Assembly: GCF_011170125.1 (NCBI RefSeq)
Contig: NZ_BLLN01000005.1
Location: forward strand, 2,586,501-2,650,500
Source: Streptomyces diastaticus subsp. diastaticus
Lineage (GTDB): Bacteria > Actinomycetota > Actinomycetes > Streptomycetales > Streptomycetaceae
Reading direction: 5' to 3'
DNA: 64,000 bases
How positions within the stretch are numbered: the stretch's first letter is position 1; each line of letters starts with the position of its first letter. Positions 19,951 through 27,632 of this stretch are shown piece by piece. Below the pieces are notes generated by a model. The model saw nothing but the letters and a program-made list of their open reading frames with translations. It did no database searches and was not told where the DNA came from. Both the position numbers and the translations under genes were made by a program.

Positions 19951-20946
19951 GTGGGTGACAACGAGATGGCCGTCTTCGGGCTCTCCGCGACCGAGGAGGA
20001 GCTCTACCGGCATTTCCTGCGCAATCCGGGGACCTCCGTCGACGATGTGCACCTCCTGCTGCACACCGCCGGCACGGACGCGGCCCGGGCGCTGGAGCGC
20101 CTGCGCGAGCTGGGGCTGCTGCTGCCGGCCGGGCCGGAGGGGCGGGTGGTGCCGGCCGACCCCGAACAGGCCGTCTCCCACCTCGCCGACCGGCGGCTGC
20201 ACGAGCTCCACCAGGACCTGCGGCGGGTCACCCGGGCCCGGCACGTGGTGGACGGGCTGCGGGCCGAGCAGGGGGCGCGGACGGCCGCGCCGCAGGGCAT
20301 CGAGCAGATCGAGGGGCTGGCGGCGATCCGCGGCCGCATCGAGGACCTGGCCTTCTTCGCCCGCGAGGAGATCCTCTCCGTGGAGCCCTACACGCGGCTC
20401 TCCCCGGAGAACATCGCCCGCTCCCGCCCGCTGGACCTGCGCTGCCTGGCCCGCGGCGTCGTCATCCGCAACGTGGTGCGCCGCTGCGCCCTCTCCGACC
20501 CGCCGACCGCCGCCTACCTGCGGGAGCTGACGGCCTCCGGCGCGCACATCCGGGTCGCCGACGAGGGGGAGGCGGGCGAGCGGCTCCTCGTCTACGACCG
20601 CCGGACCGTGCTGGTCCCCCTCGACCCGCGCGACACCGCCCGCGGCGCGCTGCTGGCCCACAAGAGCGGCCTGGTCGCCAACATCATCGCCCTCTTCGAG
20701 AAGATCTGGGCCCAGGCGGCCCCGCTGGACGCCGAGCCGGAGCAGGGCGGTCTGAGCCCGTTGAGCGAGATGGAGCGCCAGGTCCTGCTGGCGATGTGCA
20801 CGGTCGGCAAGGACGAGGCGGGCGCCCGCGAACTGGGGGTCTCGGTCCGCACGTACCGGCGGCACGTCGCCGACCTCCTCCAACTGCTGGGAGCGGCCAG
20901 CCGCGCCCAGGCGGCCCTGCTGGCCCGGGAGCGCGGCTGGGTCTGA
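19951..20946 (+). CDS. LuxR/TrmB-type transcriptional regulator of the RiPP island
   Basis: A 331-residue regulator. An N-terminal winged-helix of TrmB type (GLSATEEELYRHFLRNPGT through ARALERLRELGLLLPAG), a central effector region (IEQIEGLAAIRGRIEDLAFFA) and a C-terminal LuxR HTH (LSEMERQVLLAMCTVGKDEA, LGVSVRTYRRHVADLLQLLG) are visible. This architecture is frequent next to Streptomyces thiopeptide and other RiPP clusters. Start GTG 19951; an in-frame ATG at 19966 is possible. It is oriented toward the precursor but separated by decayed genes, so it likely acts in trans on the cluster promoters. Confidence 0.85.
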   Translation: MGDNEMAVFGLSATEEELYRHFLRNPGTSVDDVHLLLHTAGTDAARALERLRELGLLLPAGPEGRVVPADPEQAVSHLADRRLHELHQDLRRVTRARHVVDGLRAEQGARTAAPQGIEQIEGLAAIRGRIEDLAFFAREEILSVEPYTRLSPENIARSRPLDLRCLARGVVIRNVVRRCALSDPPTAAYLRELTASGAHIRVADEGEAGERLLVYDRRTVLVPLDPRDTARGALLAHKSGLVANIIALFEKIWAQAAPLDAEPEQGGLSPLSEMERQVLLAMCTVGKDEAGARELGVSVRTYRRHVADLLQLLGAASRAQAALLARERGWV

Positions 20947-21055
20947 GCGGGCCTGGCCTCCCCGGCCGCCGGCGAGGCTCTCCCGCCGGCCGCAGGCGCC
21001 ACGCCCCGGCGGCACGGGGCGGACCCGCCCGGCCGCTCGCCGGGAGGACCGCGCC

Positions 21056-21412
21056 TCACCGACTCGCGGACTGCCGGCCTGCCCGCGGGTCGACGGGGGT
21101 GAGGACGCCGAGCCGGTCCTCGATCGCCTGGGCCGCGTCCAGGCACAGGTCCTCCCGGAAGGCGCGCCCGACGAGCCGCACCCCGCGGGGCAGGCCGTCG
21201 GCCGTCCCGGCCGGCACGGCCACGGCGGGCACCCCGACGAAGCTGGTCACGGTGCACAGGCGCATCGCCGACCCGACCCGCTCCCGCCCGGCCCGGTCCC
21301 GGGACTCCAGCCCCGGCTCGACGGCGGGCTCGGTGAAGACCGGGCCGAGCAGCAGCGGGTACGCGTCGAGGAACTCCGCCCAGGCCGCCGTGAGCCCGGC
21401 GCCGGCGCGGGG
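21056..21412 (-). pseudogene. Amidase C-terminal fragment
   Basis: The minus frame AWAEFLDAYPLLLGPVFTEP, RLCTVTSFVGVPAVAVPAGT, LPRGVRLVGRAFREDLCLDA is the C-terminal quarter of an amidase-signature enzyme (indoleacetamide hydrolase type). The Ser-Ser-Lys catalytic part is absent, and similarity stops near 21412, exactly where a TetR tail begins on the other strand. Confidence 0.8.
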
Positions 21413-21413
21413 C

Positions 21414-21653
21414 CTGCGGGCCGACCACGCCAAGCTCCAGGAGGCGTTCACCGGCCTCGTCCGGGATGCCCTGGCGGGCGCCGGTCACGCCGCGGCCGAT
21501 CCACGCCGCGCGGCCCGCACCCTGCTGGCCCTGGCGGACGGCCTCACCACGCACGTCCTCGTCGGCCACCTCTCCCCGCGGGAGGCGTACGAGGTGCTCC
21601 ACGGGCACCTGGCCGGCCTGTGGGGGCTGCCGGAGCCGTCGGCCGGGGCCTGA
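21414..21653 (+). pseudogene. TetR-family regulator C-terminal fragment
   Basis: The plus frame LRADHAKLQEAFTGLVRDAL, RRAARTLLALADGLTTHVLV and SPREAYEVLHGHLAGLWGLP match the end of a BetI/TetR_C_6-type ligand-binding domain. No HTH precedes it. Together with the abutting amidase tail it looks like the scar of a deletion that removed the 5' halves of two divergent genes. Confidence 0.75.
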
Positions 21654-21681
21654 GCCCGCCGCCCCGGACCTCACGGACGGC

Positions 21682-21939
21682 TCAGCGCGCCGACGCCCCC
21701 TGTCCGACCCTGCCCCACCCGCACAGCGCCGGGTCGGCCAGCGCCCGGGTGAGGAACGGCTCGGGGTCCGTGGGTACCGGGGCGAGCCGCAGGCGGAGCA
21801 GGTCGGTCCCGGCGTCGGGGTGGCAGCACCAGTCGGCGGGGAGCAGGGCCAGCAGCCGGATGACGGTGATCTGGCCGGGTGGGGCGGCGGGGTCGGCGCG
21901 GTGCAGGGTGACGTCGAGGTGGGCGGGGGACCAGGTCAC
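21682..21939 (-). CDS. Small unknown protein coupled to the M20 hydrolase
   Basis: An 85-residue protein whose GTG start overlaps the M20 stop codon (GTGA). It starts VTWSPAHLDVTLHRADP and continues GQITVIRLLALLPADWCCHP and DLLRLRLAPVPTDPEPFLTRA. The alternating strand/helix pattern could be an ACT- or ferredoxin-like fold, but I do not recognise a family. Tight coupling makes it a likely partner of the M20 enzyme. Confidence 0.6.
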   Translation of the reverse strand: MTWSPAHLDVTLHRADPAAPPGQITVIRLLALLPADWCCHPDAGTDLLRLRLAPVPTDPEPFLTRALADPALCGWGRVGQGASAR

Positions 21940-23222
21940 GGGGCGGCCTCCGGGGAGGGCGGGAACGCTCCCACGGCGTGGGGGCCGTCCGCGAACAGGT
22001 GGCGGGCGGCCGCGGTGAGAGCGGTGATGCCGGCGGGCAGGGCCTGGCGCAGGTCGGGGGCGAAGTCGGAGGCGTGGTTGGCCGGGACCGGGCGGCCCTC
22101 GGCCGTGGCGGCCCGCCAGGTGGCGGCCGGGGTCGTGCCGAGCATCCAGTAGGCGAGCGGGATCCGGGTGCCGTCGGCGAGGCGGGTGAGGTGGGTGAGG
22201 TCCTCGGTGGCCGGGGACGGTACGGCGGCCAGGACGCGCCCGGCGCCGAGGTGCTCGGCGTGGACGGCGCGCAGGGCGGCGGTGAGGTCCGGGTCGGGGG
22301 TGAGGACGGGCGAGCGGGCGGTGACGGTCAGTTCGGGTGGCCCGGGCGCGGCGGCGGCCTCGCTCTCGGCGGCCAGGACGCGCCGTACGGCCTCCTGGAG
22401 CCGGTCCAGGGCGGCCTCGGTGAAGGCGCGCAGGCCCAGCGAGAGGGTGGCCCGGTCGGGGATGACGTTGGCGCGGGTCCCGGCGTGCAGGGTGCCGACC
22501 GTCAGCACGGCCCCTTCGGCGGGCGCGGTCTCGCGGGCGGTGAGGGTGTGCAGCCGCACCACGGCGGAGGCGGCCATCAGCAGCGGGTCGGCGGCGAGGT
22601 GCGGGGTGGCGGCGTGACCGCCTCGGCCGTGCAGGACGGCCTCCAGGGTGCGGCTGCCGGCCATCAGCGGGCCGCCGGTGGCGTGGGCGAGGGTCCCGGC
22701 GGGCAGCGGGGCGGCGTGCTGGGCGAGGACGGCGTCGGGGCGGCCGAACCGCTCGTACAGCCCGTCGTCGGCGAGGGCGCGGGCGCCGGTGAGGGTCTCC
22801 TCGGCCGACTGGCCGAGGAGCAGCAGGCGGCCCTGCCAGTCGGCGCGGGTGGCGGCGAGGCGGGCGGCGGCGCCGGTGGCCGCGGCGGCGTGCAGGTCGT
22901 GGCCGCAGGCGTGCATGACGCCGGGGACGGCGGAGGCGTAGGGCAGGCCGGTGGCCTCGGTGACGGGGAGCGCGTCGAGTTCGGTACGGAGCAGGACGGT
23001 GGGCCCGGGGCCGTTGCGGAGTTCGGCGAGGAAGGAGGGGGTGCCGGCGAGCCCGGGGTGGACGGTGAGGCCGAGGGCGGTGAGTCGGTCGGTGAGCAGG
23101 GCGGCGGTGGAGTGTTCGGCGCCGGAGAGTTCCGGGGCCCGGTGCAGTGCGAGGTACAGCTCTACGGCGGCCTTCAACTCGGCGCGGGGCGGCTGGGTTT
23201 CGGGGGCGGCCACGGGCCTCAC
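21936..23222 (-). CDS. M20-family amidohydrolase
   Basis: About 428 residues of the M20D (IAA-amino-acid hydrolase/hippuricase) type, dinuclear-metal cytosolic hydrolases that cleave N-acyl amino acids or peptides. Visible ligands: MHACGHDLHAAAATGAAARL (Asp/His), LLLGQSAEETLTGAR (Glu-Glu) and the C-terminal LRQALPAG region with NHASDFAPD (His). GTG 23222 follows GAGGACGAAGAG; in-frame GTGs at 23246 and 23213 are alternatives. It is divergent from the precursor gene and shares its regulatory region, so a role in trimming the peptide or its leader is likely but unproven. Confidence 0.85.
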   Translation of the reverse strand: MRPVAAPETQPPRAELKAAVELYLALHRAPELSGAEHSTAALLTDRLTALGLTVHPGLAGTPSFLAELRNGPGPTVLLRTELDALPVTEATGLPYASAVPGVMHACGHDLHAAAATGAAARLAATRADWQGRLLLLGQSAEETLTGARALADDGLYERFGRPDAVLAQHAAPLPAGTLAHATGGPLMAGSRTLEAVLHGRGGHAATPHLAADPLLMAASAVVRLHTLTARETAPAEGAVLTVGTLHAGTRANVIPDRATLSLGLRAFTEAALDRLQEAVRRVLAAESEAAAAPGPPELTVTARSPVLTPDPDLTAALRAVHAEHLGAGRVLAAVPSPATEDLTHLTRLADGTRIPLAYWMLGTTPAATWRAATAEGRPVPANHASDFAPDLRQALPAGITALTAAARHLFADGPHAVGAFPPSPEAAP

Positions 23223-23307
23223 CTCTTCGTCCTCGGGGGTGTCCACCTGGATCCACGGGCCGTCCGGGCAGCGTGCGGCGCGGGCGCGTCAGGGGCGTCT
23301 CGTTCCG

Positions 23308-23360
23308 CTGTCAGTGCACTGTCAACGGGTGACAGCGTCCTGGCGGCGGATCTGACAGCG
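23308..23360. promoter_or_regulatory. Array of 11-bp-spaced CTGTCA/TGACAG boxes
   Basis: CTGTCA at 23308-23313 and 23319-23324 and its complement TGACAG at 23330-23335 are spaced 11 bp start to start, with a further TGACAGCG at 23353. SARP regulators bind heptamer repeats on one helix face at 11- or 22-bp intervals. The array lies 78-130 bases before the precursor ATG and about 90 bases before the divergent M20 gene. A related TGACAGC occurs upstream of the SARP locus at 42115. Confidence 0.55.
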
Positions 23361-23437
23361 GGTGGGGCTGGGATGGCGTCAGCAAGGGAGTTCCGCCGGA
23401 TCGGCCGGCGGGCCCCTGGGACCGCAGGGAGTACGCG

Positions 23438-23614
23438 ATGACCCCCAAGACCGAGCTGGCCACCCTCGCCGACGAGATCCTGGAGCTGGAGTCGGAGACC
23501 TTCGAGATCTCGGACTACTCGGACGCCGCCGAGGTCGTGCTCGCCGGTTCGACGTCCTGCTCCTCGACGTCGACCTGCTCCAGCACCACCAGCACCACCT
23601 CCTGCTCGGCCTGA
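23438..23614 (+). CDS. RiPP precursor peptide (thiopeptide/LAP-like)
   Basis: A 58-residue peptide too short for routine ORF lists. ATG 23438 follows CAGGGAG by six bases. The leader MTPKTELATLADEILELESE is acidic and helical, then TFEISDYSDAAEVVLAG matches the FEISDYxD leader element of thiopeptide precursors such as those for thiostrepton and nosiheptide. The tail (residues 38-58) has 10 Ser, 7 Thr, 3 Cys (41, 47, 56) and a terminal Ala58. Cys41 and Cys47 each precede Ser-Ser, and Cys56 precedes Ser57. Leader cleavage is probably after Gly37. A strong hairpin follows. Confidence 0.92.
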   Translation: MTPKTELATLADEILELESETFEISDYSDAAEVVLAGSTSCSSTSTCSSTTSTTSCSA

Positions 23615-23633
23615 TCCGGCCGATCGCGCGTAC

Positions 23634-23673
23634 GGCCCCTGTCCCGGCGGCGTCCACCGCCGGGACAGGGGCC
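23634..23673. terminator. Bidirectional terminator between precursor and YcaO gene
   Basis: Perfect 17-bp arms (23634-23650, 23657-23673) with a 6-base loop lie 20 bases after the precursor stop and 25 bases after the convergent YcaO stop. It likely terminates both transcripts. Confidence 0.9.
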
Positions 23674-23697
23674 TTCGTGCATCGTGGGCCGGGGTGC

Positions 23698-25707
23698 TCA
23701 CGGGAAGGGATGCGGGGCCAGGTGGACGGCGTCGGCGGGCAGGTCGTCCGGGCGGCGTCCGGCGGTGCGCAGCCCGGTGCGCAGGCGCTCCATGGTCAGG
23801 GCGCGCTGCCGGGTCCAGCCGAAGTCGATGGGGAGCAGCCCGGGGACGGCGGTGGCCACGGTGCTGAGGCCGGCGCGGGCCTGCTCCGGGGTGGTCTGGT
23901 CGACGGCGATCACGTCGTGGCCGCCGTCGGCGAGGACGCCGGTGAGCAGCGCCAGGTCGTCGCGGAGGTCACCGGTGCGGGGGCGGACGGCGGTCCAGTC
24001 CGCGAAGGCGTCGGCGAGCGGGAGGCGCTCCAGAGGGTCGAGGAAGGGCGCGGCGTGGTGCGCCATCTCGGGCAGTCCGTAGAGCTGGGCATGGTCCTTG
24101 AGGTCCCGTACGAGGGTGTAGTCGGCCGCCATGGCGGTGAGTTCGGCACGGCGTTCGGTCACCTGGTAGGGCAGGTGCGGGATGTAGGTGAGGACTTCGG
24201 AGAGGGCGGAGGAGACGGTCTCGGCCGGGTCGAACCCGGCGGCGGCGGCGAAGGCGAGGGTGCCGGGGCCGCCGTCGCGGCGGACGGCGAGGGCGGTGAC
24301 GACGGGGACGGGCGGGCCCATCCGGGTGTCGTAGGCGTGGATGTCGTAGCCGTGCAGGGCGGCCCGGTCGGTCATGGCGCGGACCTCGGGGTCGGCGACG
24401 GTGGCCAGGTCGATCTCGGTGAGCCGGGCGCGGCCGTACCAGGCGAGCAGGAAGGCGTCCCGCTCGACGCGTTCGAGAAGGCCGAAAAGGATCGCCTCGG
24501 CGAGGCCGGAGCCGGTGGCGCAGCCGTTGGAGCACTCGAAGACGAAGTTGTCGGCCTCGACCCCCGCGCTGTAGTGCGCGAGCCGCGCCGGGACGAGGAC
24601 GGGCCTCTCGTCGCGCAGTGAGTGCCCCCAGACCCAGGGGATCTCGCGGTCCGGGTCGAAGGGGCTGACCAGCGGATCGTTCGCGTACGTCTCGGGGGCG
24701 TACAGCCCGCAGGTGCGCGGGTCGAGGGCGTCGGCGGCCAGCTCGTGGTAGCTGCCGAGGACGGGGGTGGTGCCGCGTCGGCGGTGGGTGCCCGCGTACC
24801 GCTCCAGCCCTTCCAGGAAGGCGAGGCGGCGGCTGGTGGCGGTGCGGTTGGCCTGGCCGGACCAGGTGACGTCGGTGAGCCCGGCGTAGCCGCGCACGAA
24901 GTGGGTGCCGGCCACGGGGGCGGTGGTGGTGGAGGCGGGGTTGATCCAGGTGTCGGAACCGAGGGCGCCGCAGACCGGGTTGGCGAGGGCGGCGACGGGC
25001 AGGGCGTACGCGCCGAGGGGACGTACGCGGTAGGTGCCCGGGTCGGGCTTGGGCGCCGGTTCGAGGGCGAGGCGGGCGGCCGGGGCGGTGTCGGGGCGCG
25101 GGGTGACGCAGGCCGGGCAGAGCGGGTCGGGCAGCAGCGGGAAGGTGGCGGTGGCGAGGGTGACGAGGTCGGTGCGGGTCACCCGGGGCAGGGCCCTGTC
25201 GGCGGGCTCCTCGGCGGCGGGGGCGGCGCGTCCCGGCCGGTGCACGGCCCGGTAGGCGGCCCAGACGGCGTCGGTGGCCCAGTCGGTGACGACCGGCCAG
25301 CCGGTGGCGCCGTGCGGCACGTGGCGGCGCTCCAGCGCCTCCCGCTCGGTGCGGCCCCGCAGCCGCTGCCACCGCATCCCCAGGCACTGCCCGCAGGCCC
25401 CGGCGGACTCGGGGCGGGCCCCGTCCGGCAGCCACGGACCGGTGAGGACGGCGCGCGAGGTGAGGTGGACGGTGGCAGCCGGGCGCTCGGCGGCGTACGG
25501 GTCGGGGGCGCCGGTGCCGAGGGTGTCGGCGGCGCCGAGCGGGACGACCGACGGGGCCGGGAGCAGGGCGCGTTCGGCCGCGGGCAGGGCGGCGTGGCGG
25601 GCGGTCAGCGCCGCCTGGAGCCGGTCGCGGGCGGCGTCCAGCGGGCGGGGGGCGGCGGGCGGTGCGGGGGCGGACGCGGTGGCGGTGGGCACGGGGGTGG
25701 CGGGCAT
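23698..25707 (-). CDS. YcaO-domain azoline cyclodehydratase 1
   Basis: A 669-residue TOMM cyclodehydratase. Residues 70-210 resemble the C-terminal, zinc-binding part of an E1-like protein with CGQC (105-108) and CPAC (197-200). Residues 250-669 are a full YcaO domain with the ATP-binding elements FLEGLERYAG (297-306), ECSNGCATG and LLERVERDAFLLAWYGR. It ends in APHPFP, the proline-rich C-terminus needed by azoline-forming YcaOs. It would phosphorylate backbone amides to form thiazolines or (methyl)oxazolines. It is the last gene of the minus operon, and clearly homologous to the protein at 34230-36182. Confidence 0.93.
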   Translation of the reverse strand: MPATPVPTATASAPAPPAAPRPLDAARDRLQAALTARHAALPAAERALLPAPSVVPLGAADTLGTGAPDPYAAERPAATVHLTSRAVLTGPWLPDGARPESAGACGQCLGMRWQRLRGRTEREALERRHVPHGATGWPVVTDWATDAVWAAYRAVHRPGRAAPAAEEPADRALPRVTRTDLVTLATATFPLLPDPLCPACVTPRPDTAPAARLALEPAPKPDPGTYRVRPLGAYALPVAALANPVCGALGSDTWINPASTTTAPVAGTHFVRGYAGLTDVTWSGQANRTATSRRLAFLEGLERYAGTHRRRGTTPVLGSYHELAADALDPRTCGLYAPETYANDPLVSPFDPDREIPWVWGHSLRDERPVLVPARLAHYSAGVEADNFVFECSNGCATGSGLAEAILFGLLERVERDAFLLAWYGRARLTEIDLATVADPEVRAMTDRAALHGYDIHAYDTRMGPPVPVVTALAVRRDGGPGTLAFAAAAGFDPAETVSSALSEVLTYIPHLPYQVTERRAELTAMAADYTLVRDLKDHAQLYGLPEMAHHAAPFLDPLERLPLADAFADWTAVRPRTGDLRDDLALLTGVLADGGHDVIAVDQTTPEQARAGLSTVATAVPGLLPIDFGWTRQRALTMERLRTGLRTAGRRPDDLPADAVHLAPHPFP

Positions 25708-25808
25708 GACGGGCTCCTGACGGGCCGGGGCGGGGAGGAACACGGGGCCGGGGCGGGGCGCGTGCGCTCCCCGCCCGGACCGGGAGGGCCGGTGCCTACT
25801 TCCGCTGG

Positions 25809-26564
25809 TCAGGTGCGGTCGGACCAGCGGAAGGTCTTGAGGGCGACGGCGGTGAAGACGACGGCGAACCCGGCGAGGACGCCGCAGGAGACCAGGATGT
25901 CGCCGGTGCTGCCGGAGCCGGTGAGGGCGGCGGACACCCCGTCGTTGAGGTAGCGCAGCGGCAGCACACGGGAGATGGCCTGCATCCAGTCGGGCATCGC
26001 GTCGAGCGGGAAGAAGGAGCCGGAGAGGAAGGCCATCGGCAGCATCACGCAGTTGGCGACGGCGGCGACCGCCTCCGGGGTGCGGGTGAAGGAGCCGACG
26101 ATGACGCCGAGGGCGAGGAAGGCGGTGACGCCGACGACCAGCATCAGGAAGGCCCACGGCCACCCTGCGGAGAGTTCCAGGCCGAACGGCGGCAGCATGG
26201 CCACGGCGACGAAGAGGACGGCCTGCACGGCGCCGATGCCGAGCGCCAGCACGTACCGGGAGGCCATGACGGCGGAGACGGGCGTGGGGGTCATCCGGAT
26301 GAGGCGCAGGATGTCGTCACGCCGCCACTGCATGAGGACGAAGCCGACGCCGAAGACGGCGGCGTTGCCCAGGCCCCAGGAGAGGACACCGGGGGCGATG
26401 TAGCTGATGTAGGGGCGGCCGGACTGCTCGACCTCCTGGCCGCTGAAGATGAGGCCGAAGACGACGAGGAAGATCAGCGGGAAGGCGAAGGTGAAGAAGA
26501 GGGTGGTCTTGTCGCGGGTGTAGGCCCGGTATCCGGCCTGGCTGAGGGCGGCGTAGGCGCTCAT
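25809..26564 (-). CDS. ABC-2 type transporter permease
   Basis: A 251-residue membrane protein with six hydrophobic segments (for example TTLFFTFAFPLIFLVVFGLIF, VLALGIGAVQAVLFVAVAML, AFLMLVVGVTAFLALGVIVG). It carries the ABC-2 signature FLSGSFFPLDAMPDWMQ and ends shortly after the last segment. It follows its ATPase gene by 54 bases, with GGAGA before the ATG. It probably exports the mature peptide or provides self-protection. Confidence 0.92.
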   Translation of the reverse strand: MSAYAALSQAGYRAYTRDKTTLFFTFAFPLIFLVVFGLIFSGQEVEQSGRPYISYIAPGVLSWGLGNAAVFGVGFVLMQWRRDDILRLIRMTPTPVSAVMASRYVLALGIGAVQAVLFVAVAMLPPFGLELSAGWPWAFLMLVVGVTAFLALGVIVGSFTRTPEAVAAVANCVMLPMAFLSGSFFPLDAMPDWMQAISRVLPLRYLNDGVSAALTGSGSTGDILVSCGVLAGFAVVFTAVALKTFRWSDRT

Positions 26565-26618
26565 GGGGTCTCCGTGGGTGGTGGTGCGGGGTGCGTGTGC
26601 GGTGCGCGCGGCGCCTGG

Positions 26619-27584
26619 TCAGCTCTCGGCGGGGGCCGGGGCGGGGGACGACTCGCCGGTGAGGGTGAGGTAGACGTCCTCCAGGCTGGGGGTGCGGGTC
26701 TGCACGCCGTGCAGGCCGCCGCGGGCGTCGACGGCGGCGAGGACCGGGCCGGAGTCCTCCGTCTCCAGGACCGTCATGTCGCCGTCCGCCGTGGCGCGCA
26801 GGACGCCGGGCAGGGCGGCGCCCTCCTCCGGGGTCAGCCGGTCGGCGGGAACCAGCAGGCGGGTGGTGGCGCTGCTGGCGGCGATCAGCCGGCCGGGGCT
26901 GTCGAGGGCGCGGACGGCGCCGCCGACCAGGATGGCGACCCGGTCGCAGAGGGCTTCGGCCTCGTCCAGGTGGTGCGTGGTGTAGACGATGGTGCGGCCG
27001 GCGCCCTTGAGGTCGCGCAGCACCTTCCACAGGTCGCGACGGGCCTGCGGGTCGAGGGCGGCGGTCGGCTCGTCCAGGAAGATCAGCTCGGGGTCGTGGA
27101 CGAGGGCGGAGGCGATGGCCAGGCGCTGGCGCTGGCCGCCGGAGAGGTCGTCCACCCGGACGTCGCCGTGGTCGGTGAGGCCGACCAGGGCGAGCGCCTG
27201 CTCGGCGGCGTCCCGGCCGGCCCGGTAGAGGGCGGCGACGGTGGTGAGGTGTTCGCGGGCGGTGAGGCGGACGAAGAAGGCGCTGGACTGGGTCTGCACG
27301 CCGATCCGCGGGAGCAGCGCGGTGTCCCGGGGCCAGGGGTGGCGGCCGAGCACGGTGACGGTCCCGGCGTCGGCCTTGCGCTGGCCCTCCATGATCTCCA
27401 CGAGGGTGGTCTTGCCCGCGCCGTTGGGCCCGAGCAGCCCGAAGAACTCGCCGCGGCCGACGGTGAGGGTCACCCCGGCGACGGCCTCGGTCGGCCCGTA
27501 CGTCTTGCGGACACCGTCGAGGACGACGGCGCCGTCGGTGGCCTCGCCCGGGGCTCCGGCGGGGTCGTGGGGCTGGGGGGTCAT
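26619..27584 (-). CDS. ABC transporter ATP-binding protein
   Basis: A 321-residue DrrA-type ATPase. Walker A GLLGPNGAGKTTLVEIM, Q-loop QTQSSAFF, signature LSGGQRQRLAIASAL, Walker B ELIFLDEPTAALD and the H-loop TTHHLDEAEAL are intact. The C-terminal extension with RLLVPADRL and VYLTLTGES is typical of antibiotic and peptide exporters. GAGGAG precedes ATG 27584. It pairs with the permease at 25809-26564. Confidence 0.94.
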   Translation of the reverse strand: MTPQPHDPAGAPGEATDGAVVLDGVRKTYGPTEAVAGVTLTVGRGEFFGLLGPNGAGKTTLVEIMEGQRKADAGTVTVLGRHPWPRDTALLPRIGVQTQSSAFFVRLTAREHLTTVAALYRAGRDAAEQALALVGLTDHGDVRVDDLSGGQRQRLAIASALVHDPELIFLDEPTAALDPQARRDLWKVLRDLKGAGRTIVYTTHHLDEAEALCDRVAILVGGAVRALDSPGRLIAASSATTRLLVPADRLTPEEGAALPGVLRATADGDMTVLETEDSGPVLAAVDARGGLHGVQTRTPSLEDVYLTLTGESSPAPAPAES

Positions 27585-27632
27585 GTGGTGCTCCTCGATC
27601 GGGGTGTGCGGGGTACGTCCGGGGCGCTGAGG

